From positions 1 to 64,000 of the forward strand of contig JALLLT010000067.1 of the NCBI GenBank assembly GCA_025266875.1: a stretch of DNA of 64,000 nucleotides, read 5' to 3'. The position numbers were made by a program, and so were the translations under genes. Below the pieces are notes generated by a model, which ran no database searches, was not told where the DNA came from, and saw only the letters and a program-made list of their open reading frames with translations. The stretch comes from Fennellomyces sp. T-0311 (lineage: Eukaryota > Mucoromycota > Mucoromycetes > Mucorales > Lichtheimiaceae). Position 1 is the first letter of the stretch; every line of letters starts with the position of its first letter. Below, piece after piece: positions 1 to 11,279 of the stretch.

Positions 1-1769
1 TTGAATGAAGATCCTATATGTGTCATCAGTATCGTTATACCAACGATCATACGATCACTAGGTGTACCTTGACTACCAACTTGCCGTGGCATTTCCGGTC
101 GCGCAACACTCCCATTCAATGAAATTATCTCGTGCTGCTTTTGATCATATGTAATGTACATGGTATGATGCTCTATGTATATAATCTGTGCTTGTATATG
201 CTATTTACATTATTGATGCCAGTCTTATGTTATGCAACTCACCAGTAACAGGTTCTGTCACCAAAGTATGAACTGGGCTTGGACCAGAAGGGAACCTTTG
301 AGGAAAATTAATGACAAAGGATTGAAAAGTAACGCGAAGTAGCTGAATACTCAAAAAAGTGTTCAGGATATGAGAAAGAGAGCGACGAAAGTGGACGAGA
401 AAGAAAGTGCATTTCAGGTATAGTCTGTGCTACCACAAGAGTGTCACGTTACCGCTAAGCCTAAACTTTACAAGACCACTATGTAAAAGCCAGTTAAGAA
501 GTCTTTAGTCGCTTTTTATCAAAGATACATTAGAAATTGATTACATATTCAGGAGTTGCTTACTTTTTTTGGTAGTTGTTGAACCAATGTAAGTATAAAC
601 GGAGCCTTGTTCACTTGTAGAGAAAATGTTCTTTCAGTTTCTCATGCGATCCATGAAGACTGCCATTCTCTTATCTAGATGTCAAAAAGTATGCATGTAT
701 GATCCATGCGGGAGTATATGAGAATATGACGGGTGACACGTGGACGTTTTGTGTGCAACTGGCGGGGCATTTTGACAAAGTCGCATATAAAAAATTGCCA
801 CTGTGTAAGAAATTGCTTGTTATTTCTCTTTACGTCTCTCAGATTCATGACCGTAGTAACGACAACACTCTATGTTACCTATAAGCGCGGCAACATTCTT
901 CTTGTATTAACTGCTCCGCACGGTGGATACAAGTAAACAAGTGAAATATTTGAACGCGTCGAATCTGACGACACGGTGCATACATCAGAAAAAGGTCCCA
1001 CCAGCGCTGCCCACGCCATTGCTGATAAAATTACCTCTTATTATGGATGTCGACCGGTCAACTCACTTGGCTAAGGAATCTCCCGAAGGTCAAACAATAT
1101 GGAAGGTAAATCCGTGCACAATTGCTTTTCTTTTTTAAAAAAGCTATATTTTAAAACATGCCAAGGAGTCCCATCAATTCGTGCGATTGGCGTTAGACAA
1201 AATTTGTGAGCGTTATTATAGCGGAGACTTACTGCTAGATATTCACGGTAAACAGTACATTATCTTATTAGTACATGTCATCTCATAATAGTTAGGCCTT
1301 TCGAAACATAAGTTTGTAACGCTTCGTTATCTTCATCGAGAAAACGAGCTATCAGGTACTTTTAAGGATATAGATCAACCTGTTCTTTAAAAGTTATCTC
1401 TGAAAGCGCTCGCTCGATGCATCTTCGTTTAGCCTACCGAATTATTCCTCTTTCCGTCAGTTAATGTCAACCTGTCAAAACTGTAACATACACGCATTAA
1501 CAACACCAGATCAACCGGTAAATAACGATGCTTGTTATCGCGGAGGATATATTACAAAGACATATCATACCAATGCCATGTGCGTTTCAGCGATAGTGAG
1601 CAAGAACTTGCTGCTCTGGTGGTTTTCAAAGGTACTATTCATTGTCTGTACCATACACTTACAATAATTTCCTGGTATTATATTGGTCTGCACTGTCCAT
1701 ATGTATTAGGTATCAGAAATACTGACATAGAAGCAATAGAGCCTATCATTGCTGAGTTTAATGTCTTCA
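1..1769. other. gene-poor stretch, no supported gene
   Basis: I see no convincing gene here. Short open frames near 923-1138 and 1464-1786 show no family I recognise, have no matching splice-linked neighbours, and are broken by stops. Some may belong to the same decayed material as the F-box/LRR relic that follows on the + strand, or to an old mobile element, but the sequence alone does not decide. Confidence 0.5.
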
Positions 1770-2280
1770 ACAACAGTATCTGCTGAATGATACCATTAGT
1801 ATCGCTGATCTTATTCACTATCAGTACTCTTTTGTGCCCGTAGACGTTGACGCTTCCATCAGTAAGCGGTTTCTCGCGATAACGCATGTGTGTTTGGATA
1901 CCGTGGCATAATATAAACATGCGCGTAGTGATCCAATGCTGAGCCAATGTCCCAATCTGCTGTACTTTTCCAACGCAAATTTGCGCCGTACGAGGTTCTA
2001 TCATAAGATCCTATGCAATGCACTCGTGATCAATTTTGACTCGCTGTACCAGTGGTATCCGAAGATTACATGTACTGAAAGCACTTTCGGGTACTTTATC
2101 GTTCCTAATATGGACGACATCGCCATTGACAACACGAGTGGACTACGATAACTGAGTATCTGTCAGGTCTACAAACCGGACATGGTACTACACCATTTAA
2201 GCGTCAGCGAACAAACCTCCGTTTTTAGCCGTTCAAAAACATGAGCACATCAGTGACAGTATTGACTGAGTGCCCGTACA
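1770..2280 (+). pseudogene. decayed F-box/LRR gene fragment (+ strand)
   Basis: The + strand translation from about 1,790 to 2,250 matches the middle of the F-box/LRR proteins of the array at 28-56 kb. It has a 'fl-ITHVCLD' stretch, then 'MLSQCPNLLYF' (array: 'ILKRCPNLRSF'), then 'FDSLYQWYPKIT' (array: 'LDSLFRWCPRI'), then a 'GLR-LSI' and 'HLSVSEQT' segment that corresponds to the 'RHLTESQHT' block. In-frame stops interrupt it (after the ITHVCLD segment, at 2148-2150, and downstream), and no F-box exon or C-terminal repeats are recognisable. It is therefore a relic, lying upstream of and co-oriented with the questin-oxidase-like gene at 3968. Confidence 0.6.
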
Positions 2281-3967
2281 TGATCGTATCTGGTTGTTTT
2301 AATTGCGAATCTAGCTTTCGATAGACTCGGCTGTCTGCCGAGTCGACTGTTCGTTTAATCAATAATTCCCTGCTCTAGAAAGGGTAGTGATGTACTATGG
2401 TACAGCCTTAAATCGACCCATAATTAGAGACTCAACACGATCAAACAAGTGGATACGTTAAACTTACAACATCTTGCGCCGTCGAATAATGCCATGGTGT
2501 TGTGGGGGTCTGCAAGAAGAATTAGCTACTCGATAGGAATTTATCAGTGATTAAGATGATAAATTTGTTAAAAGCTTTTTTTTTCATAATCATCAGCCTT
2601 ATCCTTGTTTTTAGAAAGCGATTAGTATACTTGTTTTGGAGCCTTTAAGCAAAAATACTATTTTTAAAAGCAACCCAATTTCCTCGACTTTGTAATGGGC
2701 TGACAGAACTGCTTTATTGGGTTCTTACAATTGCAGAAATCAATCGATTATCGTTTGTACGTAGGTATTTTATCAAAGAATTAAGCAAAATTGCATGGGC
2801 AAACCGGGTGCATAATTGATACTGTAGCAATGACTTAATCTACGGACAAACATAGCAAAACCACGGTACAAACACGGGAGCTTACTTTCCAATTCCTTTC
2901 TAAAATTATCTGCGAATATGAAGACGAAGCAAGAATTATTTAATAACGGACGGAAGCCTATAGCTAGAATGCTATATCTATCGACTAAGAAGCTGGTCAC
3001 GCGAACGGACACAACAGCCGGCATATATGCCACCGGGATAACCCCTTTGTTAAGTTAAAACATGATGTAAGTTATGGTGTTCCAGTCCAAAATGCCCAGA
3101 TGGGTGGATTGTTTCATTTAAATCAGAGAATCTTATGCTTTTACAGTGAAGAGCTTTATATAATTTTACTTGTATTACCTTTTCAAGGCGGTCAAGTTTC
3201 TAGGCATCAATAAACTCGGTTATATAATTTGATTGGTGATGGCCGAGCACATACTATCAAAGAAATTTGAGCGGAAGCGGGAAGGAATTGACCGATAAAT
3301 GGACCGTGTGTTACCTATACGTGCGTAGTAGTAACAATTAATATGCGGAAGCATCCACTAATGCATCAGAAGCATAGCAATAGCTACTCCGATTGCTGCC
3401 CATTACCACTATATCATGGTATAATGCTAGAGGCATACCTGAGTATTGCGCTTTCTAAGTCGAGGTACAATTCGATCAAAAGAGCTGTATGTAATATTAT
3501 GTAATGTGTAACCCAGGCGTGGCTCTATTTGGTTACAAATGCAGTTTCAAATATTTCTTTTACTTGGGCAACTGCTGCCCCTGAAAATCAGTTTTTCGAG
3601 CTTTGAATGGCATGTATGGCCTATTCCGCGGCAACGCACTGACAGATATCAAGACAATTAAAAGATTTACATGTCCGTTACGTATGCTATTGACGATAAT
3701 TATGTATTGGTCTATAATATGCACCTAGTTTAACGTATACAAGCGGCTATACACGAATGGTTTAACACGCGCAATCCTTTCTATTTGAAAAATATAGGAA
3801 TAGCAATGAGGAGCTTTCCTCACTTCAATACGAGGACGAGTCAGACTAATATATAGCATTTGTTCATCCATCTGTCACATCACGTGTATAACCATCTCTT
3901 GCGGTCGCCTTTTAAAAATGGGCGTATTTTCCTGCAAACCTTTTGTTTCGCTTCTTTGCGAAAAAAA
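2281..3967. other. intergenic, no supported gene
   Basis: AT-rich spacer upstream of the questin-oxidase-like gene. The reverse frame at 2773-3033 has no recognisable homology or coding context. Eroded remains of the F-box/LRR relic may extend into the first few hundred bases, but I cannot follow them with confidence. Confidence 0.4.
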
Positions 3968-5463
3968 ATGACCTTTGCTCCCAAAGCGCCCCTAAACCCC
4001 AACAAGTACTCTTTCTTACTACCTGGAATCACATATCATTCACATGCCAAAGTTCAAGATTTGCTTCAAAAAAACCATGAAGAACATGATATGTTTTATA
4101 CAGTCAGTGGCTCTCACAAGTAATGCTTTTTCACACACTTCTCTTTCCAAAACGCTAACACCTTGGTGTTACAAAAGCCATTTAGTCCATCAACTTTTAA
4201 CTGCTTACGCGTTGGGTGCTGACGCAAACCAGTTACAAAAAATCTTCGATGATCATGCGGTATATCAGCGATCATTACCACCTTCAGTCAGTGACTTGAC
4301 GCGAGACAACTACAAAGAGTACCTTGGTAACCGGGACGCATATACCAGCTACCTTAATCTGTTTAAAAAGGAAATTGAACAACACGGCATGTGTGACACG
4401 ATTCGACGGTGGGTGTTTGCCGATGATATGCTGGCACGTACAGTGGGAGGAGCGTTTCATCCAGTCATTCATCTTGGCTATGCCATCGAATTTGATTTGC
4501 CATCTGTGGCTGCAGAAGGACTGGCTTTAGCTGCATGTTCATCAGGCAAATTTTCATACTTCTTACCGGATCATTCTCCTGTACAAGATACTTTGGGCAA
4601 AATCAATGAATATCATGATACGGCGGACTACACGGTTGCAAATCTCGGTATTGGATCCAAACCATGTACAAACGGCAATCACTCCAATGGTCACAAAAGT
4701 CTTGAACAAGTATTGAAGGACAATGCGATGGTTCAGCTGGCTGAGGAAATCTGCAAGGATCCAGATTTCGATGACGTTGTCAGCTTTGCGGATAAAAACA
4801 AACTTCGGGTGGTTCTAGCAAATGAAAAAGCGGTTGAAAAACTTAAAGGATATACTTCACGATGGCAAGTGGACGGTAAGAGGAAATATAATGAGTACAT
4901 AAAAAAACACGATTGATTAATAGTTAACGAGATTAGATAGCGATGTGCAAATCAAACTGAAGGAAATGTTTATGGCCTCTATGCTTGTTTATGGTGCGGG
5001 TGCCATCCGAGAACAAGGCATCAAACTTGATTTTTTCCTGTTACACGCACTCACATCAATCCATGCCATTCATTCGCTCGTTCCTATTCTGAAACCACAC
5101 GAAACTGCTGACTTGCTACGTGGCCACGCCGTTGCGACCCTCGCATGGTACGTATCGCGAGGTCGACCAAGTCTACAGGTAGACTTGCTGCTCAAATATG
5201 AATTATCGGAATCTACAAAGAATGCCACCAATCCATGGCTCAATATTTTCGAGCGTGCCATTCCAGCGCCTGAAGCTCATATTATCAAGGTCGTTCGTGC
5301 ATGTGCTCTTGGTCAGATCCTTTACGGTCACGAGTGTTTGCCATTGGAGCAAGCATGGCTCAAGCTGGCAGATATGACACTTACTATTTCCGGTGGAAAA
5401 TGTGATGGCGGAAGATACTGGAACTATAATGGAGTTGGCTTTGCTGATGCCTGGAAAGAATAA
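3968..5463 (+). CDS. questin-oxidase-like (AflY family) protein, copy 1
   Basis: Predicted 458-aa protein of the questin oxidase/AflY-like family (PF14027 type). Some members perform Baeyer-Villiger-type ring cleavage of anthraquinones in fungal polyketide pathways; most are uncharacterised. Three exons: 3968-4119, 4178-4875 and 4937-5463, joined by 58- and 61-nt introns. The splice choices are supported because they restore the conserved junction 'NHLVHQLL' and because the paralogue at 40.6-42.1 kb has its introns at the same places and phases. The family signatures visible are the 'HxxLTAYALGA' start of the core, 'GGAFHPVIHLGYA' in the middle, and the C-terminal 'LHALTSIHAIHSLVPIL', 'RGHAVATLAWYVSRGRPSL' and 'HIIKVVRACALGQ' blocks. 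These His-containing helices are typical of the family. No signal peptide is seen. No polyketide synthase lies in the window, so the substrate is unknown. Confidence 0.82.
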
Positions 5464-6336
5464 ATACGATATGTTTCCCAAAGAAAGCAAATCCATTCAT
5501 ACGTTAAGGTATCGCTATTTAACTTTTTCGGATGTTATACTGTATATGCACAATCCAAGTTCACACCTAGTAACGCAGGATTCCCATGGTGCCATTTGTT
5601 TCTGCTGGTTCTTTATTTAGTGTATATTTAATTCCAGTACAGTGCCAAGTCTACGTATTCGTCAATGTACGCATCTATGCCTAAATGAATTGGTATTTAA
5701 ATGATAAAGTGACGAAGATCGCATTGATAAAGTCTCGCGGTATATATATACCCGTAACGTGTCGAGTGGCCGGGGTGCGTCTTATCCCGGTGAATCGTAA
5801 TATTTTTATCACGAGATATATATCTCTCACTTTATGCTTTCCGATGCACATTGCTAATCGCCATGTATTTAGCCATTCTTATAAACAGACTGGGAGAGGG
5901 TTAAAAAAAATAGTTGCCTCAGTTTTTATGCGATAGATTTTATTACAGAGGAAAACTGCTTTTATATATGACGGTTACTAAGGGATACTTTATGGGCATA
6001 TACTAAGTGGATCAATACAAAGATCTCAGTACGTGCGATGATGACCTAGACCTGTTATGTACCGTTCAATTTAACAGAAAAGTCGATTGAAAGCAGCATG
6101 ATAGTTATTTACTTCTCAAAATTGGCTTTTCAAAGTGACATACATAACATGCAAATTGGTTCGAAGAACAGTGAATTACCATAGTAACCACCACAAAACC
6201 ATTAGTAAAAATCGATGATACACGTTGCACAAGCAAACACGGCCTCTGTCCAAGCAAGATCAATTCATATCCCGCATCGGGCGTCCGTAGAAGCGCCCTG
6301 CCGTGTTTCGAAAGTTTCTTGCACCTGTTCCTGCAA
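5464..6336. other. intergenic spacer and V-ATPase C promoter region
   Basis: About 870 bases with no supported gene. Small open frames (for example 5685-5936 and the reverse frame 6105-6347) look random. The right end is the 5' region of the V-ATPase subunit C gene. Confidence 0.5.
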
Positions 6337-7930
6337 ATGAAGTACACCCTTGTCTCCGTACCTGCATTAGGCCAGAGTCAAAACACGCTTTTGAACATCA
6401 AGAGTAAATTGGCTCAATATGCCGAAACACATCCCTTCAACATCCCCGAGTTTAAGGTTATTTTTTACAACTTGTCAACCGTCGCCAAAGGTTTTGTTAA
6501 CACGATTTTTTAATAATTCAGATTGGCACGTTGGATGCATTGGTTGTCTTATCAGATGAGCTTATAAAGCATGACACGGCATTTGAGCAAGCTGTCAACA
6601 AGGTCGCAGATATCCTCGGTAACTTGGTCAGAGGACAACCTGACGCCCTCGTGCAGGACTTTTTGTTGGTCAACGATAGTAAGTTTGGCTTACCGTGGTA
6701 AAATATGACATTAATATCTGTACCTAGAAACGGTGGATCAATACGTGAACACGTTTCAGTGGAACAGCATGAAATACCGTACCGACAAATCGCTCCAGGA
6801 AACAACCACGATGCTGACGCAAGTAAGGGATCATGGCAACCACCTCATGCTCGTCTCTGTTAACTGTATTTTAAAAAGGAAATGTCATCGATGGATAACA
6901 TGATCAAGACCAAAATGAACGCGTATACCCAAAATAAGAATGCTCTAGTTACTCTTCAGCGCAAGCAGACGTAATTATTTCATACACCGTGATGGCAAGA
7001 AGGGAAAGCTAATGTATATGTGTAGCGGCAACTTGTCTGTGCGAAACCTCAATGGGATCGTTAAAAAGCAGCATTGTGTGCTGAACTCGGAGTATCTTGC
7101 GACGCTATTTGTTGCCGTGCCAAAGTATGAAGTACCATCACGTTGATCTATCTGCCTTTTAATTAATCAATGGATTCAGGTCCTTGTATAAGCAGTGGCA
7201 TAACTCGTACGAGACACTTGTGTCGATGGTTGTTCCCCGCTCCTCTGTGTAAGTCTATTCCATTCACACAGCTATCGTCTTTTAACACAACATTAGCAAG
7301 ATCTCCGAAGACGAAGAGTACGGGTTATTCTCGGTGACATTGTTCCAGCGCGTTGTAGATGAGTTCACACACAAGGCACGCGAGGAAAAGTAAGAGTTAT
7401 GTGCGGCGGAAGTGATGCCATATTGAGCAATGATGCAGGTTTATCGTGCGAGATTTCAAATACGACGAAGAGGCGCTCAAGAGACAAGAGCAAGAGCTGC
7501 GAGAGACAGAGGAGACGGAGCGCGAGCAACAAACCGAGTTGATTCGCTTGTCTCGGACCAACTTTAGCGAGATGTTTTCGTCGTGGGTGCATCTCAAGGC
7601 GCTCCGCGTGTTCGTGGAGGCGGTCCTGCGTTACGGTTTACCGCCAGACTTTACTGCGGTGACGATCACGGTAAATAATTGCAAGGCACATGATTAAACA
7701 ATGGCAAGCTAACCGACTGCGTTGCTCAGGCCGAGCCCAAGTTTGAGCAAAAGGTGGACCAAGTGCTGGTAGAGCAGTACGGTCATCTCGGCGGTGTGCA
7801 TGGCATGAATAAGCAGCAGCGGGCGGAGAACAGCGAGGAGCTGCTGGATCACGAGCTGCAATCAGTGAATAGCACTGGATATCGACCCTACGTCCAGTTC
7901 GAGCTCGAGTTTGACTTGGAGCGCAGATAG
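6337..7930 (+). CDS. VMA5: V-type proton ATPase subunit C
   Basis: 385-aa subunit C of the V1 sector. It acts as a peripheral-stalk clamp between V1 and Vo and is released when the pump disassembles. Nine exons: 6337-6456, 6522-6678, 6728-6822, 6879-6970, 7026-7124, 7180-7248, 7297-7389, 7439-7670 and 7730-7930, with 48-65-nt introns. The conceptual protein follows yeast Vma5 (392 aa) from end to end: 'IPEFKIGTLDAL' near the N terminus, 'VDQYVNTFQW', 'TGNLSVRNL', 'VLNSEYLATLFVAVP', 'SYETLVSMVVPRSSV', 'HLKALRVFVEAVLRYGLPPDF' in the foot domain, and 'YGHLGGV' near the C terminus. The ATG at 6337 is chosen because it gives the family's short N-terminal 'LVSVP' strand. Upstream in-frame codons are not ATG. 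No lesions are seen. Confidence 0.93.
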
Positions 7931-8143
7931 AAAGAAAAGGGGAGGGCAATATAATGCGATGGTGTAAAAGCAAGCGGAATTGCATCAAAACACGTCAGGT
8001 CCTTTTATTTTTTGGCAATATGAAGCGGAAAAGCCCGCAATAAGTTGGGCCCAGTTGGAACTGCTCTTTCTTATTTCCTTACCCCTTTTACCTCGGTGCT
8101 CCAAGAGCACGCACTCATATAATCAGTCTTTATCTACCTCCTA

Positions 8144-9138
8144 ATGACCTCGGAATCGCCTATTCTACAAGTTCCTGAACCGGACAACAACTACAGTCAG
8201 GATGACCTGATATACCAGCAGCAAGCAGATGAAGATGCGTTTGACAATGCCGAAGATGCCATTCCACAAAGACTCAAGCTGGATTTACGAGGCACGCGGG
8301 TGGACTTGGATCGAGATACTTTGGTGAATTTACCCGAGTCGTTACTTATTGCAATGTTCCCGAATGGTCTTGTTCTTGGACGGCAAGACGATGTGTTTGT
8401 GGATGACGAAGATGAATACGAGAGTCACTCGCGCGATTCAGTCGGGATTGAAGATCAGGTCAATTATGTGGACTTTGATCCACTTTGTTTGGATTACGTT
8501 CTCAAGTTTTACCAATACGCCCGAGAACAGCATGAAAAGGCTACTCAGGAAGAAGGGGAGACGTCGCCTCAGCACTATCACCAGCAACTGGCAGCGACGG
8601 CCACTTCGTCGGTCTACTATCCACTGCTGACAAAGCAACCAATCATTGTGCTGCGCGAAGAGCTCGAGTATTACTGCATTCCGCCATCCGGCAGCGACAT
8701 GGCAAGCTTAAAGGTGTCGTGCGGCCACCATCTCAAACTGCACGATCAGATCTTTGATGCGTTGCAAAAGAATATCTCGCGTGAGAACAATGTGGCCGAG
8801 CAGCATTTGATCGATATGCTCTGTGATGCCGGATTCATGCGCGACGATCGATGGGGGTATCGTGAGCTCGAGCCAATGCGTACATGTGTCGTCAGCATGG
8901 CGTTGGTGCTTTTAAAGACAACCGGGCCAGACAATCACATGGCAACGGCCCAGAAACTCCTGCTGTTCTGGAGAAAGCCCGCGGTATGTTTGTTGTTGCT
9001 ACGGTTACTTTTGCTATGATATACTCATTTGTTGCGTAGAGAAAGTGCTGGTGGGATGGAAACACTTGTGAAATACAAGGCCAAAAGGTTCGATTGTGGG
9101 CTCGGCGAACGTGGACGTTAGAACTGGCATTAGTATAA
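8144..9138 (+). CDS. Whi2-like BTB/POZ-domain protein
   Basis: 312-aa protein in two exons (8144-8983 and 9040-9138; 56-nt intron). After an acidic N terminus of about 45 residues it has a BTB/T1-like fold start, 'LKLDLRGTRVDLDRDTLVNL', followed by 'ESLLIAMFPNG', a typical Whi2-family signature. It continues through an insert-rich central part and 'IIVLREELEYY' to about residue 190, then a helical C-terminal half. The second exon adds the conserved family end 'RKCWWDG' and 'VRLWARRTWTLEL', which confirms the splice. In yeast, Whi2 with Psr1/Psr2 phosphatases tunes the general stress response and restrains TORC1 under amino-acid limitation. That role here is inferred from family membership only. 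Confidence 0.82.
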
Positions 9139-9291
9139 TACTTGCCAAAAAATACCTTTTCCTTCTCCACTATTGGATACCCTTCCTTCCTATTTCTTCC
9201 CTCTGTTTTTTCGGATAGATGCCGCTCTCTAACACTGTAATCTCCTGAAAAATTTAATTTTCTGGCTTTCTTTCTTCTTCACCCACAACAA

Positions 9292-9713
9292 ATGCCCACG
9301 GAAAAAGAGATATTGGAGAATCAGGCAAGACCATGAATGATATCCGTCCCTACATTAGTCTAATAATAACCAGCTCCAAGAGTTGACAGTACTGAATGCT
9401 GAGCTTGCCTCCGTCCATCCGAAAGCGGTACCGTATTTGTTTTGTTTTTGCATGAATCTTTCGCACGCACGCCCTAACCCCACCACAGCGTTTGTATGAA
9501 CGCATGGTGCCTTCGTCCAACATTTTCTTCCTTGCCAGTGACAAGAATGCAGTCCGGTCAGCTGCCAAACGTAACCTTGAGATCATCATGACCAACCGCG
9601 AGACGCTTACAAGGGTCTACGATAGAACAATACGATACTGTCGCGAGCAAGTTAAAGTTGCAAGATACAAAATAAACTTTTTTACAACTCCTCTCAATAA
9701 CCATAATGTCTGA
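9292..9713 (+). CDS. ASDURF-like small prefoldin-type protein
   Basis: Predicted 103-aa coiled protein in three exons (9292-9324, 9374-9427, 9489-9713). The centre reads 'LYERMVPSSNIFFLASDK', closely resembling the 'SNIFFLAD' core of human ASDURF, the prefoldin-like PAQosome subunit encoded by an upstream ORF of ASNSD1. Heptad-like helices flank it, as expected for a beta-type prefoldin hairpin. The first intron needs a GC donor (GC at 9325-9326) and the acceptor at 9373 (49 nt). The second intron is 61 nt. The stop (9711-9713) overlaps the ATG of the DUF2470 gene (9706). The last 30 residues have no counterpart in the human protein, and an AATAAA lies at about 9670, so the true 3' end may be earlier. 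Confidence 0.6.
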
Positions 9714-10558
9714 TCCCATTGCACCACACAGTGGGCCCATCTCGGCCTACATGAGCGTTCACGCCGGTATGTACTTTGCTTTGACGTCAAATGCATGCAT
9801 CAAGCTTAGCAAGAAATCTCGATCATTAAGCCACGAATTTGGCTTATGTCCGATACTTCTCAAAGATTGACAATGCAACATCGGCCACGTTCAAAAGCAT
9901 CAACGCGCGTGGATTCACGGTTACGTACACATTGCCTGAAGGAATCGAGCAAGAAACGTTTATTGAGTTTAAAACGCCACTGACGAACCGCGAAGACATT
10001 CGACCTGTGCTGGAAGAAATGGCCAAGGAAGCTGAAACCGCGTTGGGATTGGTAAGCAGAAAGAAAGGCGGTAATCATAGCAAATGAGACTAAAGAAACA
10101 GGGGGAAACGGTAGCCAAGCTCTTTGGCTGGTCCTCCGCCGCTCAAGGCCATTGCCAAAGCATTTTATGCGCAGGCAACGGACATGTACACGCCGCCTGA
10201 ACCCGCGGTCCCTCTCGATACGTTCTACCCAGCCGAAGTGTCGCACCAATTACTCATTGCGTTTGGTATGGGCACGCTGGGTCTGCTAACATTCGCATCG
10301 GAAGAATATCTTGCACGACAATTTCCTCCTCAGGTGCTGGAATTCCGTAACCTATTCGGTGATCGCGTCCTGCACGGTATCTGGAACATGGCGCTCAGCA
10401 TGCATTCCATCGAAGCATTATTGGCATTCGGGATCTGTGTGCGCCGGGGCTGGTACAGCCCCATCAATGTGTGTAAGTGGACAGTGAGCACGGCGCTGTT
10501 TGGTGTTGCGTCGATGAGCAAGCTGTTGAAGCATGCCAAAAAGGTCAAGGCCGAATAA
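9706..10558 (+). CDS. DUF2470-domain membrane protein
   Basis: 241 aa in three exons: 9706-9766, 9831-10051 and 10115-10558. Residues 1-94 form a DUF2470-type domain ('SGPISAYMSVH', 'LAYVRYFSKIDNATSATFKSINARGFTV'), a fold also found attached to haem-oxygenase-like and FMN-binding proteins. The C-terminal half holds about four hydrophobic segments ('LLIAFGMGTLGLLTF', 'SIEALLAFGI', 'VSTALFGVASM') and resembles the small TMEM254/DUF4499-type membrane region. The acceptor at 10113-10114 is weak, but it is the only one I found that keeps the long C-terminal frame open in phase. The start overlaps the stop of the preceding small ORF by 8 nt. The stop is embedded in an AATAAA. Function unknown. Confidence 0.72.
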
Positions 10559-10576
10559 AGGAAAGACAGTTTATTT

Positions 10577-10603
10577 ACTACAACTACTACTACTACTACT
10601 ACT
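10577..10603. repeat. (ACT)n microsatellite
   Basis: A run of about seven ACT units lies just after the DUF2470 stop codon, in the short convergent gap before the 3' end of the Kre9-like gene. Probably 3' UTR. Confidence 0.8.
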
Positions 10604-10639
10604 GGATTTATATACAAAAGTTGTGTGATGCGTGGGTAT

Positions 10640-11279
10640 TTACGAACGAGCAGCTTGAATGAAGAACTTTTGTGAAGCGTTGCCGGAGTCACCCATGACA
10701 ACAATGATGTAAGACGTTTTAGTCTCAAGGTCAGCAGGCAACGTTATCTTTTGTGCGCCCGAGTTGAGTGGGAAATCAGAGGCAAGATCCCAGTCTATAC
10801 GTTACACGCCACTGTAAGTCAGTTTTTTTCTCCCGTTCCCTTTTAAGCTTTTTATATACGTACAAAGGTGCTCGTTGATGGAGCCTTCTTCAAGATAACC
10901 AAGCTTGATCATGCCACTGTAACAATACATCAATACCATTGTTTTGTTCCGCTTGCCGCATTGCTTACGTAACGCCATCAGGGATCTCTTCGCCGACAAC
11001 CGTGGTTTTCCTTTTTAACACATATGGAATCAGCAACAGTCACCTTTTCGTTGTTGTTGTTGTTGTTGTTTTCGCTTACCATTGAACGGTGTACGATTCT
11101 CCAGCGCGCCACTTGGAGCCAGAATTGGGCGTAGTTCTAGGGGAAGAGCGGCGTCAGTTTTTCAGTCCGTGGATGGGAAAGGGGTTGCTAGCGGATGATG
11201 TTTACATTTCTGGGTTCCAGACGATGGCGTTGGCGACGGTGGCAAGCACGAGGATGAGGAAGGCGGTCAAGGATTTCAT
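10640..11279 (-). CDS. small secreted Kre9/KNH-like Ig-fold protein
   Basis: 126-aa secreted protein in five exons on the - strand: 11279-11206, 11136-11080, 11010-10969, 10916-10864 and 10794-10640. Residues 1-18 are a signal peptide ('MKSLTAFLILVLATVANA'). The mature part begins with the family pattern 'ITTPNSGSKWRAGESYTVQW', typical of the Kre9/KNH N-terminal Ig-like domain (PF10342, Ser-Thr-rich GPI-anchored membrane family). It ends with 'SYIIVVMGDSGNASQKF', also characteristic. There is no Ser/Thr-rich tail or GPI signal, so this is a single-domain secreted form. Such proteins are linked to beta-1,6-glucan or cell-wall assembly in yeast; the role here is inferred. The second intron carries a GTT repeat. 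Confidence 0.82.
11049..11071. repeat. (GTT)n microsatellite inside an intron
   Basis: About seven GTT units, which read as AAC on the coding strand, lie within the second intron of the Kre9-like gene. Confidence 0.8.

Noticed and set aside
1464..1786. Overlapping open frames that could be a small gene
   Set aside because: No recognisable domain, no consistent splice partners, and they run directly into the decayed F-box/LRR relic.
1678..2004. 108-aa reverse-strand frame
   Set aside because: It is the antisense of the + strand F-box/LRR relic; the + strand translation matches the family and the reverse one does not.
6548..6556. Another ATCWGATAA match (TTATCAGAT on the + strand)
   Set aside because: It lies inside a coding exon of the V-ATPase C gene, far from any iron gene, so I treat it as chance. 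It does show that single matches are not significant.
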